Shown here one piece after another: positions 6,179 to 13,985 of a DNA stretch of 26,418 nucleotides. A model generated the notes under the pieces. It saw only the letters and a list, made by a program, of their open reading frames with translations, searched no databases and was not told where the DNA came from. How positions within the stretch are numbered: position 1 is the stretch's first letter; every line of letters starts with the position of its first letter. The position numbers and the translations under genes are program-made. Origin of the DNA: JBAZTO01 sp041661865 (lineage in GTDB: Bacteria; Planctomycetota; Phycisphaerae; SM23-33); assembly GCA_041661865.1 (NCBI GenBank), contig JBAZTO010000053.1:1-26418 (forward strand), in the 5' to 3' direction.

Positions 6179-8436
6179 GCTCCTTTGCCAACAAACTCGG
6201 CGTTCTAAAGAAGGAGGAGATTCCTGAAGGGGCCATCGCGATCTACGCCCGAGTCTCAACCGAGGAGATGGCCAAGGGTGACTCGATCGAGAACCAAATC
6301 GAGGCCTGCCGCAATTTTATCACGGCCCATCCTGATGTGTTCGAGAACCGGGAGATCAGGATTTACTCTGACCCTGCGCACACGGGGAAGACTTTTGATC
6401 GCCCGGATATTAACCGCCTGTGGAGGGACAAGGAAACGGTCAAGACCGCCTGTATCTTGGGGCGCGACTTGAAGCGCTTGGGGCGAAACACAAAGGAGGG
6501 TCTGGAGTTCCTCGATGCAATGACCGCGGCCAACATCCAGATCATCGACATCGGCCAGCCCAGTATCGACTATCGGACGACCAAGGGGCGGAAAATCTTC
6601 ACCGACGCCATGTCCGGAGCTGAGGCCGAGCGCGGCATCTACCGGGATAACTCCATCCAGGGCCAGACCAAGCGGGCACAGAAGGGCCAGTGGAAAGGTG
6701 GGCCCCCTCCCTATGCCTGCGATCTTGAAGCCGGCATTCTGCTGCCGGTGTGGGGGCCTCCCACGGAGTTGCTCCAAGAAATGGCAGCCGTTTACGAGGA
6801 GCATAAATCCTACCTCCGGGTCCTCACGGAGTTGAACAAACAGGGAATCAAATACGCGCCCATCACTCCGAGGGTGTGCTTCGACCGCGAGCGGGCCCGC
6901 CGCGGGTTCGTATCCCGTCGCCCAGAAAATACGGGCAAACCGCAACTTATCACCCTGCGCTGGATTGCCGCGGTGCTGCAAAATCCAGTCTATGCCGGCT
7001 TCGTGCCTGCGCCCCGTGCGGTCAACGGCGATACGGTTCGTTTTGCGCCTGATCTGGTGCTTCCCGATGGCCGCCGGTATTTCAAGTCGGAGCATCAGAC
7101 TATCTTCCCCTTGCCGCAGTGGGAAAAGATTCAGGCGATTCGGCGAGGCCAGACCAGGACCAATACACGGGCAGGCCGTCCTTCCACGGATTATCTGCTC
7201 CAGCAGTTGTTACAGTGTGGCTGTTGCCAACTGCCGCTCAACGTCGGTGCCTCGACCTCTGGTAGCGGCAAATCGATCCGGCACTATGCCTGCCGTAGCA
7301 TGAAACAGTTGGGCACGCAGTCGAAATGCACGGTCCGTCGCGTGCCGGCGGAGGCCATGGAAACCGTGGTCATGCGCTTCTTGAGTGACCTGCCGAAGCG
7401 CCCGGATCTCATCGATGGGATTACCGCCCTCGCCAGTAAAAACAAGGAGGGGCTGACTCAAGGTCTGGAGGAACGCGCGGCGCTCCTCGAAAAAGAGCGC
7501 GCGGCGCTGGAACGGACCAAGAAGAATACGATCGACCGGATGCTCGAGTTTGCGGGCAAAAAGATCGGGACCGAAATGGAGCAGCGCTACAATGAGGTCC
7601 AGGCGAAGCTCGACGCCGTGATTCTGGAGATGGCCGACCTGCGGCGCAAGCGCGAGGCCGCCCATGCCGCGGCCCCGTCGGCGCAGGTGGTCGTCAGCGC
7701 GTTGGCCGACTTCGGTAAATTGGCGGCGCAGCTTCCGGCCTCCGCCATGAAAGAGCTGGTCCAATTGCTGGTCGCCGAAATCGTGGTGCATCGGCTCAAT
7801 CATCGCTCCATGCCGCAATTCAAGCATTTGCCGGCCAGTTCATCCATTCTGAAGCTGGACATAACCCTGAACCCGTGCGGCCTCCACATGATCAGCTCTC
7901 CCAGCAAGGGGTCAGTGGCCGCGAAAACCAAGGGCGGCCAGCCGAAGCTGGTGCCCACGACGTTCGTCGTGGAAATCCGGCAGGCTGGCAACAAGGGCAA
8001 CGTCGTGCGTCTGCTTGAGCCGTTCGCCACCGAAGCCGAGGTTTACGCCTTCCCCTCCAAGGAGGCTTCCACGGAGGAGGTCGCACGGGCCCAGCATCCC
8101 CTGTGGCGTATGGAGGCGATGGTCGCCATGCGAGCAAAGGGCATGCTGAAGAAGGATATTGCCGCCAAGTTCGGCAAGAAGCCCTCCTGGGTTACCTATC
8201 ACCTGCGCTTGTGTGGCCTGCGGTCCGGTATCCAGCAGAAGCTCAAGGCGGCCCCGCTCAGCGTTCTGGGCCAGTTCGGGCTTGTTTACCTGATGCGCCT
8301 GGCGGTCATGGAGCCCGAGTTGCAGGAGAAGACCTTTGATGAGGCCTTCCGAAAGGCACTGCACACCGACACGGTGGTAAGGCCGATCAAGACCGTCCCC
8401 GAGTCCCCAGCCGACGATACGGTGACCAACGCATAG
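6175..8436 (+). CDS. Large serine recombinase
   Basis: A 753-aa site-specific recombinase of the large serine family. The resolvase-type catalytic domain (about 20-165) has IYARVSTEE with nucleophile Ser28, SIENQIEACRNFI, and the arginine loop KRLGRN at 100-105. A recombinase domain follows (about 175-285), then a zinc ribbon starting QCGCCQLPL with later partners HYAC and KC, and a Glu/Lys-rich coiled coil (about 420-500). The C-terminus is longer than in typical family members and ends with a helix-turn-helix-like segment (MRAKGMLKKDIAAKFGKKPS, then WVTYHLRLCGL). Such enzymes integrate or excise phages and elements at attachment sites. It is coupled to the preceding winged-helix gene. The flanking fragments fit an old integration site, but I found no att repeats. 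Confidence 0.93.
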   Translation: MSSFANKLGVLKKEEIPEGAIAIYARVSTEEMAKGDSIENQIEACRNFITAHPDVFENREIRIYSDPAHTGKTFDRPDINRLWRDKETVKTACILGRDLKRLGRNTKEGLEFLDAMTAANIQIIDIGQPSIDYRTTKGRKIFTDAMSGAEAERGIYRDNSIQGQTKRAQKGQWKGGPPPYACDLEAGILLPVWGPPTELLQEMAAVYEEHKSYLRVLTELNKQGIKYAPITPRVCFDRERARRGFVSRRPENTGKPQLITLRWIAAVLQNPVYAGFVPAPRAVNGDTVRFAPDLVLPDGRRYFKSEHQTIFPLPQWEKIQAIRRGQTRTNTRAGRPSTDYLLQQLLQCGCCQLPLNVGASTSGSGKSIRHYACRSMKQLGTQSKCTVRRVPAEAMETVVMRFLSDLPKRPDLIDGITALASKNKEGLTQGLEERAALLEKERAALERTKKNTIDRMLEFAGKKIGTEMEQRYNEVQAKLDAVILEMADLRRKREAAHAAAPSAQVVVSALADFGKLAAQLPASAMKELVQLLVAEIVVHRLNHRSMPQFKHLPASSSILKLDITLNPCGLHMISSPSKGSVAAKTKGGQPKLVPTTFVVEIRQAGNKGNVVRLLEPFATEAEVYAFPSKEASTEEVARAQHPLWRMEAMVAMRAKGMLKKDIAAKFGKKPSWVTYHLRLCGLRSGIQQKLKAAPLSVLGQFGLVYLMRLAVMEPELQEKTFDEAFRKALHTDTVVRPIKTVPESPADDTVTNA

Positions 8437-8842
8437 CGTTGATTTCGCGCGGCACGATGGGGTAGCCCATGTCGGTCATCCGGTGTTGAGGCTGGGTTTT
8501 TACGAGCTTGGATATCCCGGCCAATTCGCTTCGCGGGAGCGCCCGACCGGAGATGTCTTTGCCGTCCGGGGATAGAACTTAAATCGACGGGGTCCCCTGG
8601 CCATTCCCCCGAGCGACGGCCCGGACTTGATTCGATTGGGTTCTCATTTAAGAAACCTCCGCACCGCCATTCTAGCTGTGCTAAGATGGCGCCACCGCGG
8701 GACGCGGTGGGCTGGCACGAAGTGACAGCAGAGGACGGATATGGGGCGCGCGGAGCGCGAGTGCCCGGCACCTGCCGGCAGGCAGCCAATCCCTCCCTCT
8801 CCGCCAGGTGCCACCGGCCCCCCGGCGGGTCGGGTCTACACC

Positions 8843-8882
8843 AAAGTTTGGGGACAGGGGCATGTTAAGGTTGGGGCACTTT
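8843..8882. repeat. GGGGACAGG-type element with short terminal inverted repeat
   Basis: AAAGT at 8843-8847 and ACTTT at 8878-8882 bound a stretch containing TTTGGGGACAGGGG and GTTAAGGTTGGGGCAC. Sequences of the TTGGGGACAGG kind often occur near REP-associated (IS200-like) transposases. No transposase is present, so this is at most a solitary remnant. Confidence 0.25.
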
Positions 8883-9576
8883 CGCTATCACAATGGAGCA
8901 AGCACGTTGCGTGTGCTGAGAACGCTCCGCTTAAATCAAGGTTCTAACTGGACCGTGCAAATCGGGTGAGGTGCGGCGATTCGTGTCTTGGACGATTTAG
9001 GCAATGTAATTTCCAGCCGTGCCCCTTGGGACAACGACCAATAACCTCAGCCCGGTTATTTAAGAAGAGTTGGGCCCGGTGCCTCAACGCACCTCCAGAC
9101 CTCTCTGAATTCGGCTTCAAGGGCCAGCACCTCGCATTGATCTACCGGCTCTTCAAACACACCGAGATCAGGCTGGAGGCGGAGCAGGGCGGGTTGTTAG
9201 GCGCCATCGGCTCCGGCCAACATCAAGTGCATGCCCCCTTTCCGCTTTTCGCAGACAAACCTATCGCCTGACGCGCACCAGAAGCATCGGGACAGATATC
9301 CATTGTTACGGTCGCCGCCTCGAATCAAAACGATGCCGTTCAGGTCGCGGGCCGGCCGACGCGTGTCGAGCCTTGGGCCCTACAATAAGCGCACGCGCGG
9401 CGGCTCCCTATCGGGTGATATGATCTGCGGATAGGGGTGCTGGAGCCCGTCGATTTGCAGATCTGGGCTGAAATTGCCTCGCGGGAGCCTCGATCTCATG
9501 CCTCTCTGGTGGGTCCCGGACGGACTGGTCCGAAAATTAATCCGCTCTCTCAAGCGGGCTGATGGCTTTTGCGGGT

Positions 9577-9591
9577 CAGGCGAAGCGCCTG
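9577..9591. repeat. Short hairpin before the secreted hydrolase gene
   Basis: CAGGCG (9577-9582) and CGCCTG (9586-9591) pair around AAG. It lies nine bases before the candidate operator at 9600-9615. Confidence 0.35.
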
Positions 9592-9599
9592 CTTGGAAC

Positions 9600-9615
9600 T
9601 CCTAACTTTTGGCAA
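9600..9615 (-). promoter_or_regulatory. Candidate operator (copy 1)
   Basis: On the minus strand this reads TTGCCAAAAGTTAGGA, 15 of 16 identical to the site in front of the AraC-type regulator (12979-12994). It lies about 145 bases before the secreted hydrolase start. The inner CC-AA and TTAGG arms make it near-palindromic, so orientation may not matter. Confidence 0.4.
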
Positions 9616-9672
9616 GCAAATCAACACTCTCCCGACTTGAGTGCGTCCCGGCTACCGAGGAAGTTCAGGTGC

Positions 9673-9753
9673 ATGAGGAAAGAAATCGGCCTGTCCGAAA
9701 ACACCGTGAGCGCCCAGGTGAGCTCGGGCATCGCTTGCTTCGGCATTACTTGA
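9673..9753 (+). pseudogene. Possible remnant of a sigma-factor/LuxR-type helix-turn-helix C-terminus
   Basis: The frame reads MRKEIGLSENTVSAQVSSGI and then ACFGIT before a TGA. The EIGLSENTVSAQV core matches the recognition-helix segment of ECF sigma region 4 or LuxR proteins, which normally lies near the C-terminus. No N-terminal part is present in any frame, so it would be a fragment. It ends just before the hydrolase start at 9759. Confidence 0.25.
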
Positions 9754-9758
9754 AATCC

Positions 9759-12545
9759 ATGTTCACATTCAGTCCCAAGGCTCCCAGATCCGATCCGTGC
9801 GCGCACCGCGAGTTTGAGGGGCGCACCGCTTTGCTCCTTGCCGCGCTCATCGCCCTGGCGGCCCCGCTTCACGGAGCGGCTTTGAAAAGCGGCCGCCTCG
9901 CCGTGGGGGTCGATGACTCAACGGGTGCCCTGCAGGGGATCACCGATCTCCGAGACGGCAGGCTTTTGGCCGGGCCCAGCTACGATGCCTATACGCTGCA
10001 GACCACCCCCGAAACGAAACTGACCGCGAGCGAGTCGGAAGATCGCGTGGTCATACGACGCGGCGAGGTCTTCGTCTGCGAGAACCCGAAGCTGCCGCGT
10101 ATTATCATCGAAAAATCCTATGCGGTGGAGCAGGGCTTGGTGACCAAGCACGTCAAATTCCAGCCGCAAGAGAATGACCTGGGCTTCCTTCATTACAGCA
10201 CGGGCACCAATGTGCCTCGGGAGTTCTACAAGCAGGGATACCTCAACAATCCCACGCGCCACGTGGTGAACACAGCGCTGCCTTATTTCCAAGTCTCAGC
10301 CATCGAGAAGGAGTTCCGGGTTTCCGACATCAACCCCCTCGCCGACCACCGGCTCGTCATCTTCACGAATCCGGCGGCGAAGCGCGGCCTCGCGCAATAC
10401 CGCTTCAAGGTGGACGGTCATTTCTCCCATCCGCTGTCATCCTACACTTACGAGCCCGGCCTCTTCTTTTCCCCCGAGGGCTGGCGCATGGCGGTTGCGG
10501 CCAAGTGGCTTTCCAAGGAGCGGGGCGATGGATTCTCGTGCGACGTGCGCTGGCAGCTTTTCGACGGCGATCATCTCGCGTTTCACTCGGCCTACCTTGA
10601 CCTGCCCGAATGGAAGGCCACCTGGAACACCGAGGTCCCCGCCTGGATGAAGGAGGTCAAGGGTGTCGTTACTTGGGATTACACGAGAAGCGGCCCGCAG
10701 GGTGTAACCGGCTGGGATCCCACTCAGGCGGGACCGGCGGATTACCCCCGGCTCAAGGCCATGGCCGACAGCATGACGGACGGCTATATCATGGTGCTGG
10801 TGCGCGGGGTGTTTCACAACACCCGGGCCTATACCGCGGACCCGATTGCGGGCGCCTACGGGGAACCGATCGCCCAAAGCCAGCTCCAGAAGTGGGTGCG
10901 CGAACTCCAGGCGCTTTCCCCGCGCATCAAGGTCGGGCCGATCACCTGGCAGTGGGCCTTCAAGGACAAGGATCCGGTCTACAAAGCACACCCCGAGTGG
11001 AGCGTGCATGGAACCGACGGCAAGACGCCGGTCGTCGTGTCCGCGTGGGAACAGGAAAAGGCCTCCCCGCAACTCCTGACGCCGGAAGCGCGCGAGTTCA
11101 TCCTGGGCCAGTTTGCCGGCATGATGAAGATCTACAATTTCGATTTCATCTACATGGACACGGGCCAGGGGGGCATCACGATGCTGGACTGGAGGAGCAA
11201 GCGGTCGGCGCAGGACTACGATTGGGCGTTGCTCTACAAGGGCATTCGCGACATCGCGCGGACCAACGGGGGCGGCAGTTTTTTCAACGGCGTGCCCAAT
11301 CTCTTTTCGCTCTACAGCGACTTCGGCTACTACGAGGGCTACAACCCCCACCGGGAGCACTGGCAGGCGCGCTCGGACCGCCTCGTGCTGGCCAAGATCT
11401 ACCAGCGCCCGAACGACAAGCGCACGATCCCGCTGTATTGGGACGACAAGGGCTGGACGACCGAAAGCTACCCGAAGCTTTGCTACTCGCTGGCGATCAA
11501 GCCGGGCGGGTTCGATATGCGCGGTGAATTCGAACCACTCCGCTGGCCGCTGATCGACGCGCTGCTCGAGATCGAGGGCGCCGAGCTGATGCACGCCGCC
11601 CACTGGTCGCCGTGCTGGTGGCGGGAGAAGACCGACATGGAGGTCTATCCGCTCCGGCTCGGCAAAGCCGGTCTCCTGACGATCTACAACCGCGGCAAGG
11701 AAGCCCAGCGCGCGGAAGTGAGCCTCGACTTGACGCCCTACGGTTTCGATTCTTCCAAACCGGTGCACGTCTGGCGCTTTGACCCGAAAACACTGGCTGA
11801 CCTCGAAATCGAAAACCCGGAGAAGCTCACGGAGAGGCAGGCGGCGGCATTATTTGCGCGCACCGGCCGCGCCGCCCTGCGCGGCGTCAACGCCTCGTTC
11901 GTCGGCAACCTGCCGTATCCCAAGGACGGACGTTTCATGCGCACCTTCGAGATGGAACCGAGCGACCTCACCATCCTGATGTTCACCCAGGCGTCGAAAC
12001 TGGCCGTGGCGAAGAGCTCGCAACCCACCCACTTCCTGCTGCCCGCGACCGGCGCGAAGGACGAAAAGACAATCCATTCCGACGAGCCCCTGCCGGCGGC
12101 CGTCGCCGAAAGCCGCAAGGCCGCGGTTTTCGCGGCCCGCCCCGATGCCCAGACAACCACGGCGGCGGTCACGGAAGGCACCCCGTTCGAAGGCGGGGCG
12201 GTCATCCTCTCCTTCGAAAGCGGGGCGAAGAAGAGCGGCACGGCCATTGAGATTCCCGCCGGGGGAGCGATCGAGGCGACCGGCCTGTCCGTGACGACAA
12301 TCCAGGCCTCGCGGCCAAAGGGCGCCGCGAATCCCGAGCTCTGGATCACCTATAGCCGGGCCACGGATTTTCCGTCGGTTCACAAGCACGTGTTCGAAAT
12401 CACGGAAGGCAGCACCGCGCAGGAAGTCCTCATCGACCTGAACCACTTCGCCCCCAAAGACTGGACGGGCCGCGTGCGCCTTGAGGCCAAAACGGAAACC
12501 GGACCGATCCGGATCATTTTCAATTCCAAGCTTCAGCTTTTCTAG
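9759..12545 (+). CDS. Large secreted putative glycoside hydrolase, family not recognised
   Basis: A 928-aa protein from the ATG at 9759. This start is preferred over one 50 codons upstream because it places a Sec signal peptide (hydrophobic TALLLAALIALAAPLHGAA) about 20 residues in, and the upstream codons do not look protein-like. The order suggests an N-terminal beta-sandwich (about 45-290), a TIM-barrel-like middle (about 300-640) and C-terminal beta domains. YNFDFIYMDTGQGG with Asp467 resembles a barrel strand ending in a catalytic or substrate-binding acid, as in GH27/31/36-type enzymes. The middle is rich in aromatic residues. I cannot assign a CAZy family. The context (AraC regulator, GH130 operon, TonB receptor) supports periplasmic or outer-membrane cleavage of an oligosaccharide. 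The leader lacks a Shine-Dalgarno. Confidence 0.75.
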   Translation: MFTFSPKAPRSDPCAHREFEGRTALLLAALIALAAPLHGAALKSGRLAVGVDDSTGALQGITDLRDGRLLAGPSYDAYTLQTTPETKLTASESEDRVVIRRGEVFVCENPKLPRIIIEKSYAVEQGLVTKHVKFQPQENDLGFLHYSTGTNVPREFYKQGYLNNPTRHVVNTALPYFQVSAIEKEFRVSDINPLADHRLVIFTNPAAKRGLAQYRFKVDGHFSHPLSSYTYEPGLFFSPEGWRMAVAAKWLSKERGDGFSCDVRWQLFDGDHLAFHSAYLDLPEWKATWNTEVPAWMKEVKGVVTWDYTRSGPQGVTGWDPTQAGPADYPRLKAMADSMTDGYIMVLVRGVFHNTRAYTADPIAGAYGEPIAQSQLQKWVRELQALSPRIKVGPITWQWAFKDKDPVYKAHPEWSVHGTDGKTPVVVSAWEQEKASPQLLTPEAREFILGQFAGMMKIYNFDFIYMDTGQGGITMLDWRSKRSAQDYDWALLYKGIRDIARTNGGGSFFNGVPNLFSLYSDFGYYEGYNPHREHWQARSDRLVLAKIYQRPNDKRTIPLYWDDKGWTTESYPKLCYSLAIKPGGFDMRGEFEPLRWPLIDALLEIEGAELMHAAHWSPCWWREKTDMEVYPLRLGKAGLLTIYNRGKEAQRAEVSLDLTPYGFDSSKPVHVWRFDPKTLADLEIENPEKLTERQAAALFARTGRAALRGVNASFVGNLPYPKDGRFMRTFEMEPSDLTILMFTQASKLAVAKSSQPTHFLLPATGAKDEKTIHSDEPLPAAVAESRKAAVFAARPDAQTTTAAVTEGTPFEGGAVILSFESGAKKSGTAIEIPAGGAIEATGLSVTTIQASRPKGAANPELWITYSRATDFPSVHKHVFEITEGSTAQEVLIDLNHFAPKDWTGRVRLEAKTETGPIRIIFNSKLQLF

Positions 12546-12773
12546 GAATCGCTCCCAGCCTCGTGCGCCCTGAATAATCCGGGATTCCGTCCTGACAAAA
12601 CCAGTTCCCTGCCGGCGGTGAAGTCCACGGCCCGGGCCGCCGGAGAGTGATATTCCACACTGACGCAATCGACGCGCCGTGCGGAGTAGGACGCAGGGCC
12701 GTCACCAAGCCAACCCGGCTTGGCAGCCTGCGCAAAGCCGGCCCCATCATGAATGCAAGCGGGATGGTGACGG
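12546..12773. other. Intergenic, possible minus-strand protein remnant
   Basis: After the hydrolase stop, minus-strand frames continue from the 49-codon ORF next door. One starts at 12777 with an ATGA overlap (MTVTIPLAFMMGPALRRLPS) but soon loses protein-like character; another contains SVEYHSPAARAVDFTAGREL. They may be frameshifted pieces of a former membrane-associated gene. No terminator was recognised. Confidence 0.3.
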
Positions 12774-12923
12774 TCATGGTGGATAGGCCCCAAGGGCTGC
12801 CCGCACCACCACCAATGCCAGCACCGCCAGGAGGATGATCATGATGGCCGGCAAGGCAGCTGCCAGCCGGGGCACAATCCGAAGCCAGTCAAAAGCAGGC
12901 AAGCGGCGGGAAACGGCGGCCAT
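12774..12923 (-). CDS. Small predicted single-pass membrane protein or remnant, 49 aa
   Basis: ATG at 12923, TGA at 12774-12776. The sequence MAAVSRRLPAFDWLRIVPRL is followed by a strongly hydrophobic stretch (AAALPAIMIILLAVLALVVV) and a short tail RAALGAYPP. One transmembrane helix of about 20 residues is clear. Its stop overlaps an ATG of a second minus-strand frame. It could be a real small membrane protein or the surviving start of a broken transporter gene. It is divergent from the AraC-type regulator, about 100 bases away. Confidence 0.35.
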   Translation of the reverse strand: MAAVSRRLPAFDWLRIVPRLAAALPAIMIILLAVLALVVVRAALGAYPP

Positions 12924-12978
12924 GCCTCACCGCGGCGGCATCGTGTGGGGTGCTCAACCCAGGAGGGTGCTCTTTCGC

Positions 12979-12994
12979 TTGCCTAAAGTTAGGA
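12979..12994 (+). promoter_or_regulatory. Candidate operator (copy 2), overlapping a possible promoter
   Basis: TTGCCTAAAGTTAGGA contains the perfect palindrome CCTAA-AG-TTAGG (12982-12993). It lies 30 bases before the regulator's ATG. TTGCCT could also serve as a -35 box with CATACA (13003-13008) as a weak -10 at 18-base spacing; a protein bound here would then control the regulator's own gene. Confidence 0.45.
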
Positions 12995-13023
12995 ATATTG
13001 AGCATACACTCCAAGGCACTCGT

Positions 13024-13923
13024 ATGGCGCGAAACCCCACCTCCCGTGTAGCTCAGGAACCGGCCGTCCGCTGGCGCGAGTGGATCAACCTGCGGACAAA
13101 CCTTTCCTGGATCTATGAGGGCGGCGTGCTGCCCAAATTCCAACGCGGTAATTTCAGCCCGGACCACATGGGGGCATGGCTGATCAAGCGCGGCAGCGTT
13201 CTTCTGCGCCAGGAGGGCAAAACCGTGAATGCAACGGCCGGAGAGTGGCTGGTGCCGTGGCCGGGTTTCCGCTATCAGGAATTCAGCAGTGATGCCGAGA
13301 TCTTGTCGGTGCGGTTTCGTGCGGCGTGGCCAGACAACAAGCCGTTGTTCGAAAAGGGCCTGAGCCTCAAATTTCCGGCGAAGGACTTCCCCCGCTTGGA
13401 GCGTCTGGCCCGTGAGATTCTGCGCAGCGCGGGCGCGATTATTCCGACCGAGCCCGTGGAGCTGGCCCAGGAGGCGGTGCCATTTGAGCGCTACATCGTG
13501 GTGAACATGATGTTCATCCGCTGGCTCGCCCAGTTCTATACCGCCCTCTGCAGTCTCGGGGTGAAGCCCGCACGGATTGGCGTGCATGACGAGCGGATCA
13601 TCGCCGCTTTGCAGCGACTCGATTCAGTCGCACTGTCTGAACGCCTGCCCGAGGGTTGGCTGGCGAAGGAGTCGGGGCTTGGGGGAAGCCAGTTTGTCCG
13701 GTTGTTTCGCCAGGAAATGGATGAGACTCCCAAGCAGTATTTCGAACAGCGGCGGCGGAACTATTGCCGCGAAATGCTCACGGGCTCCGACGTTCCGATC
13801 AAGGAACTGGCGTTCAGCCTCGGATTCAAGCGGCTCTCGGATTTCTCTGCCTGGTTTAAGAATCATTTCGGTCTGTCGCCTCGCAACTTCCGGGTCCAAG
13901 TATTGCACTCGGCGCACTTCTGA
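13024..13923 (+). CDS. AraC-family transcriptional regulator
   Basis: A 299-aa regulator from the ATG at 13024, with AAGG about 10 bases upstream. The N-terminal part (about 30-110) has the cupin-like sensing pattern (GSVLLRQEGKTVNATAGEWL then VPWPGFRYQEF). The C-terminal part (about 190-290) is the AraC double helix-turn-helix, with the second motif well conserved: VPIKELAFSLGFKRLSDFSA, WFKNHFGLSPRNFR. The frame is open further upstream, but those residues are not family-like. It lies between the secreted hydrolase and the convergent GH130 operon, and is the natural candidate regulator of the locus. A near-palindromic motif before its own gene recurs upstream of the hydrolase and in the divergent intergenic region at 19.96 kb. 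Confidence 0.92.
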   Translation: MARNPTSRVAQEPAVRWREWINLRTNLSWIYEGGVLPKFQRGNFSPDHMGAWLIKRGSVLLRQEGKTVNATAGEWLVPWPGFRYQEFSSDAEILSVRFRAAWPDNKPLFEKGLSLKFPAKDFPRLERLAREILRSAGAIIPTEPVELAQEAVPFERYIVVNMMFIRWLAQFYTALCSLGVKPARIGVHDERIIAALQRLDSVALSERLPEGWLAKESGLGGSQFVRLFRQEMDETPKQYFEQRRRNYCREMLTGSDVPIKELAFSLGFKRLSDFSAWFKNHFGLSPRNFRVQVLHSAHF

Positions 13924-13948
13924 TGGAATGAGGATGGCCGACAAGGCG

Positions 13949-13969
13949 CCACCGTGACGTATGCGGTGG
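13949..13969. terminator. Weak hairpin between convergent genes
   Basis: CCACCG (13949-13954) and CGGTGG (13964-13969) pair around a 9-base loop in the 62-base gap between the AraC-type gene and the MFS gene. There is no T-run, so a terminator role on either strand is tentative. Confidence 0.25.
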
Positions 13970-13985
13970 GCTGTGAGGGAAAAGT

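Larger units (their letters stand above)
8437..9672. other. Gene desert downstream of the recombinase
   Basis: More than 1.2 kb without a convincing gene. Short open frames (for example 8966-9271 plus) lack start signals and recognisable motifs. It contains the inverted repeats and candidate operator listed separately. It may be the decayed right side of an integrated element. Confidence 0.5.

Noticed and set aside
9609..9758. Upstream start giving the secreted hydrolase 50 more residues
   Set aside because: Those codons are Arg/Glu/His-rich with no conserved character and would bury the signal peptide; the ATG at 9759 is better.
2467..9758. Direct-repeat attachment sites bounding the serine recombinase region
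   Set aside because: Comparing the fragment edges by eye gave no convincing repeat. Serine recombinase core sites can be as short as two bases, so an empty-site comparison is needed.
10437..11768. A 443-codon minus-strand open frame inside the secreted hydrolase gene
   Set aside because: Antisense shadow; no motifs, and the plus-strand frame is continuous and protein-like.
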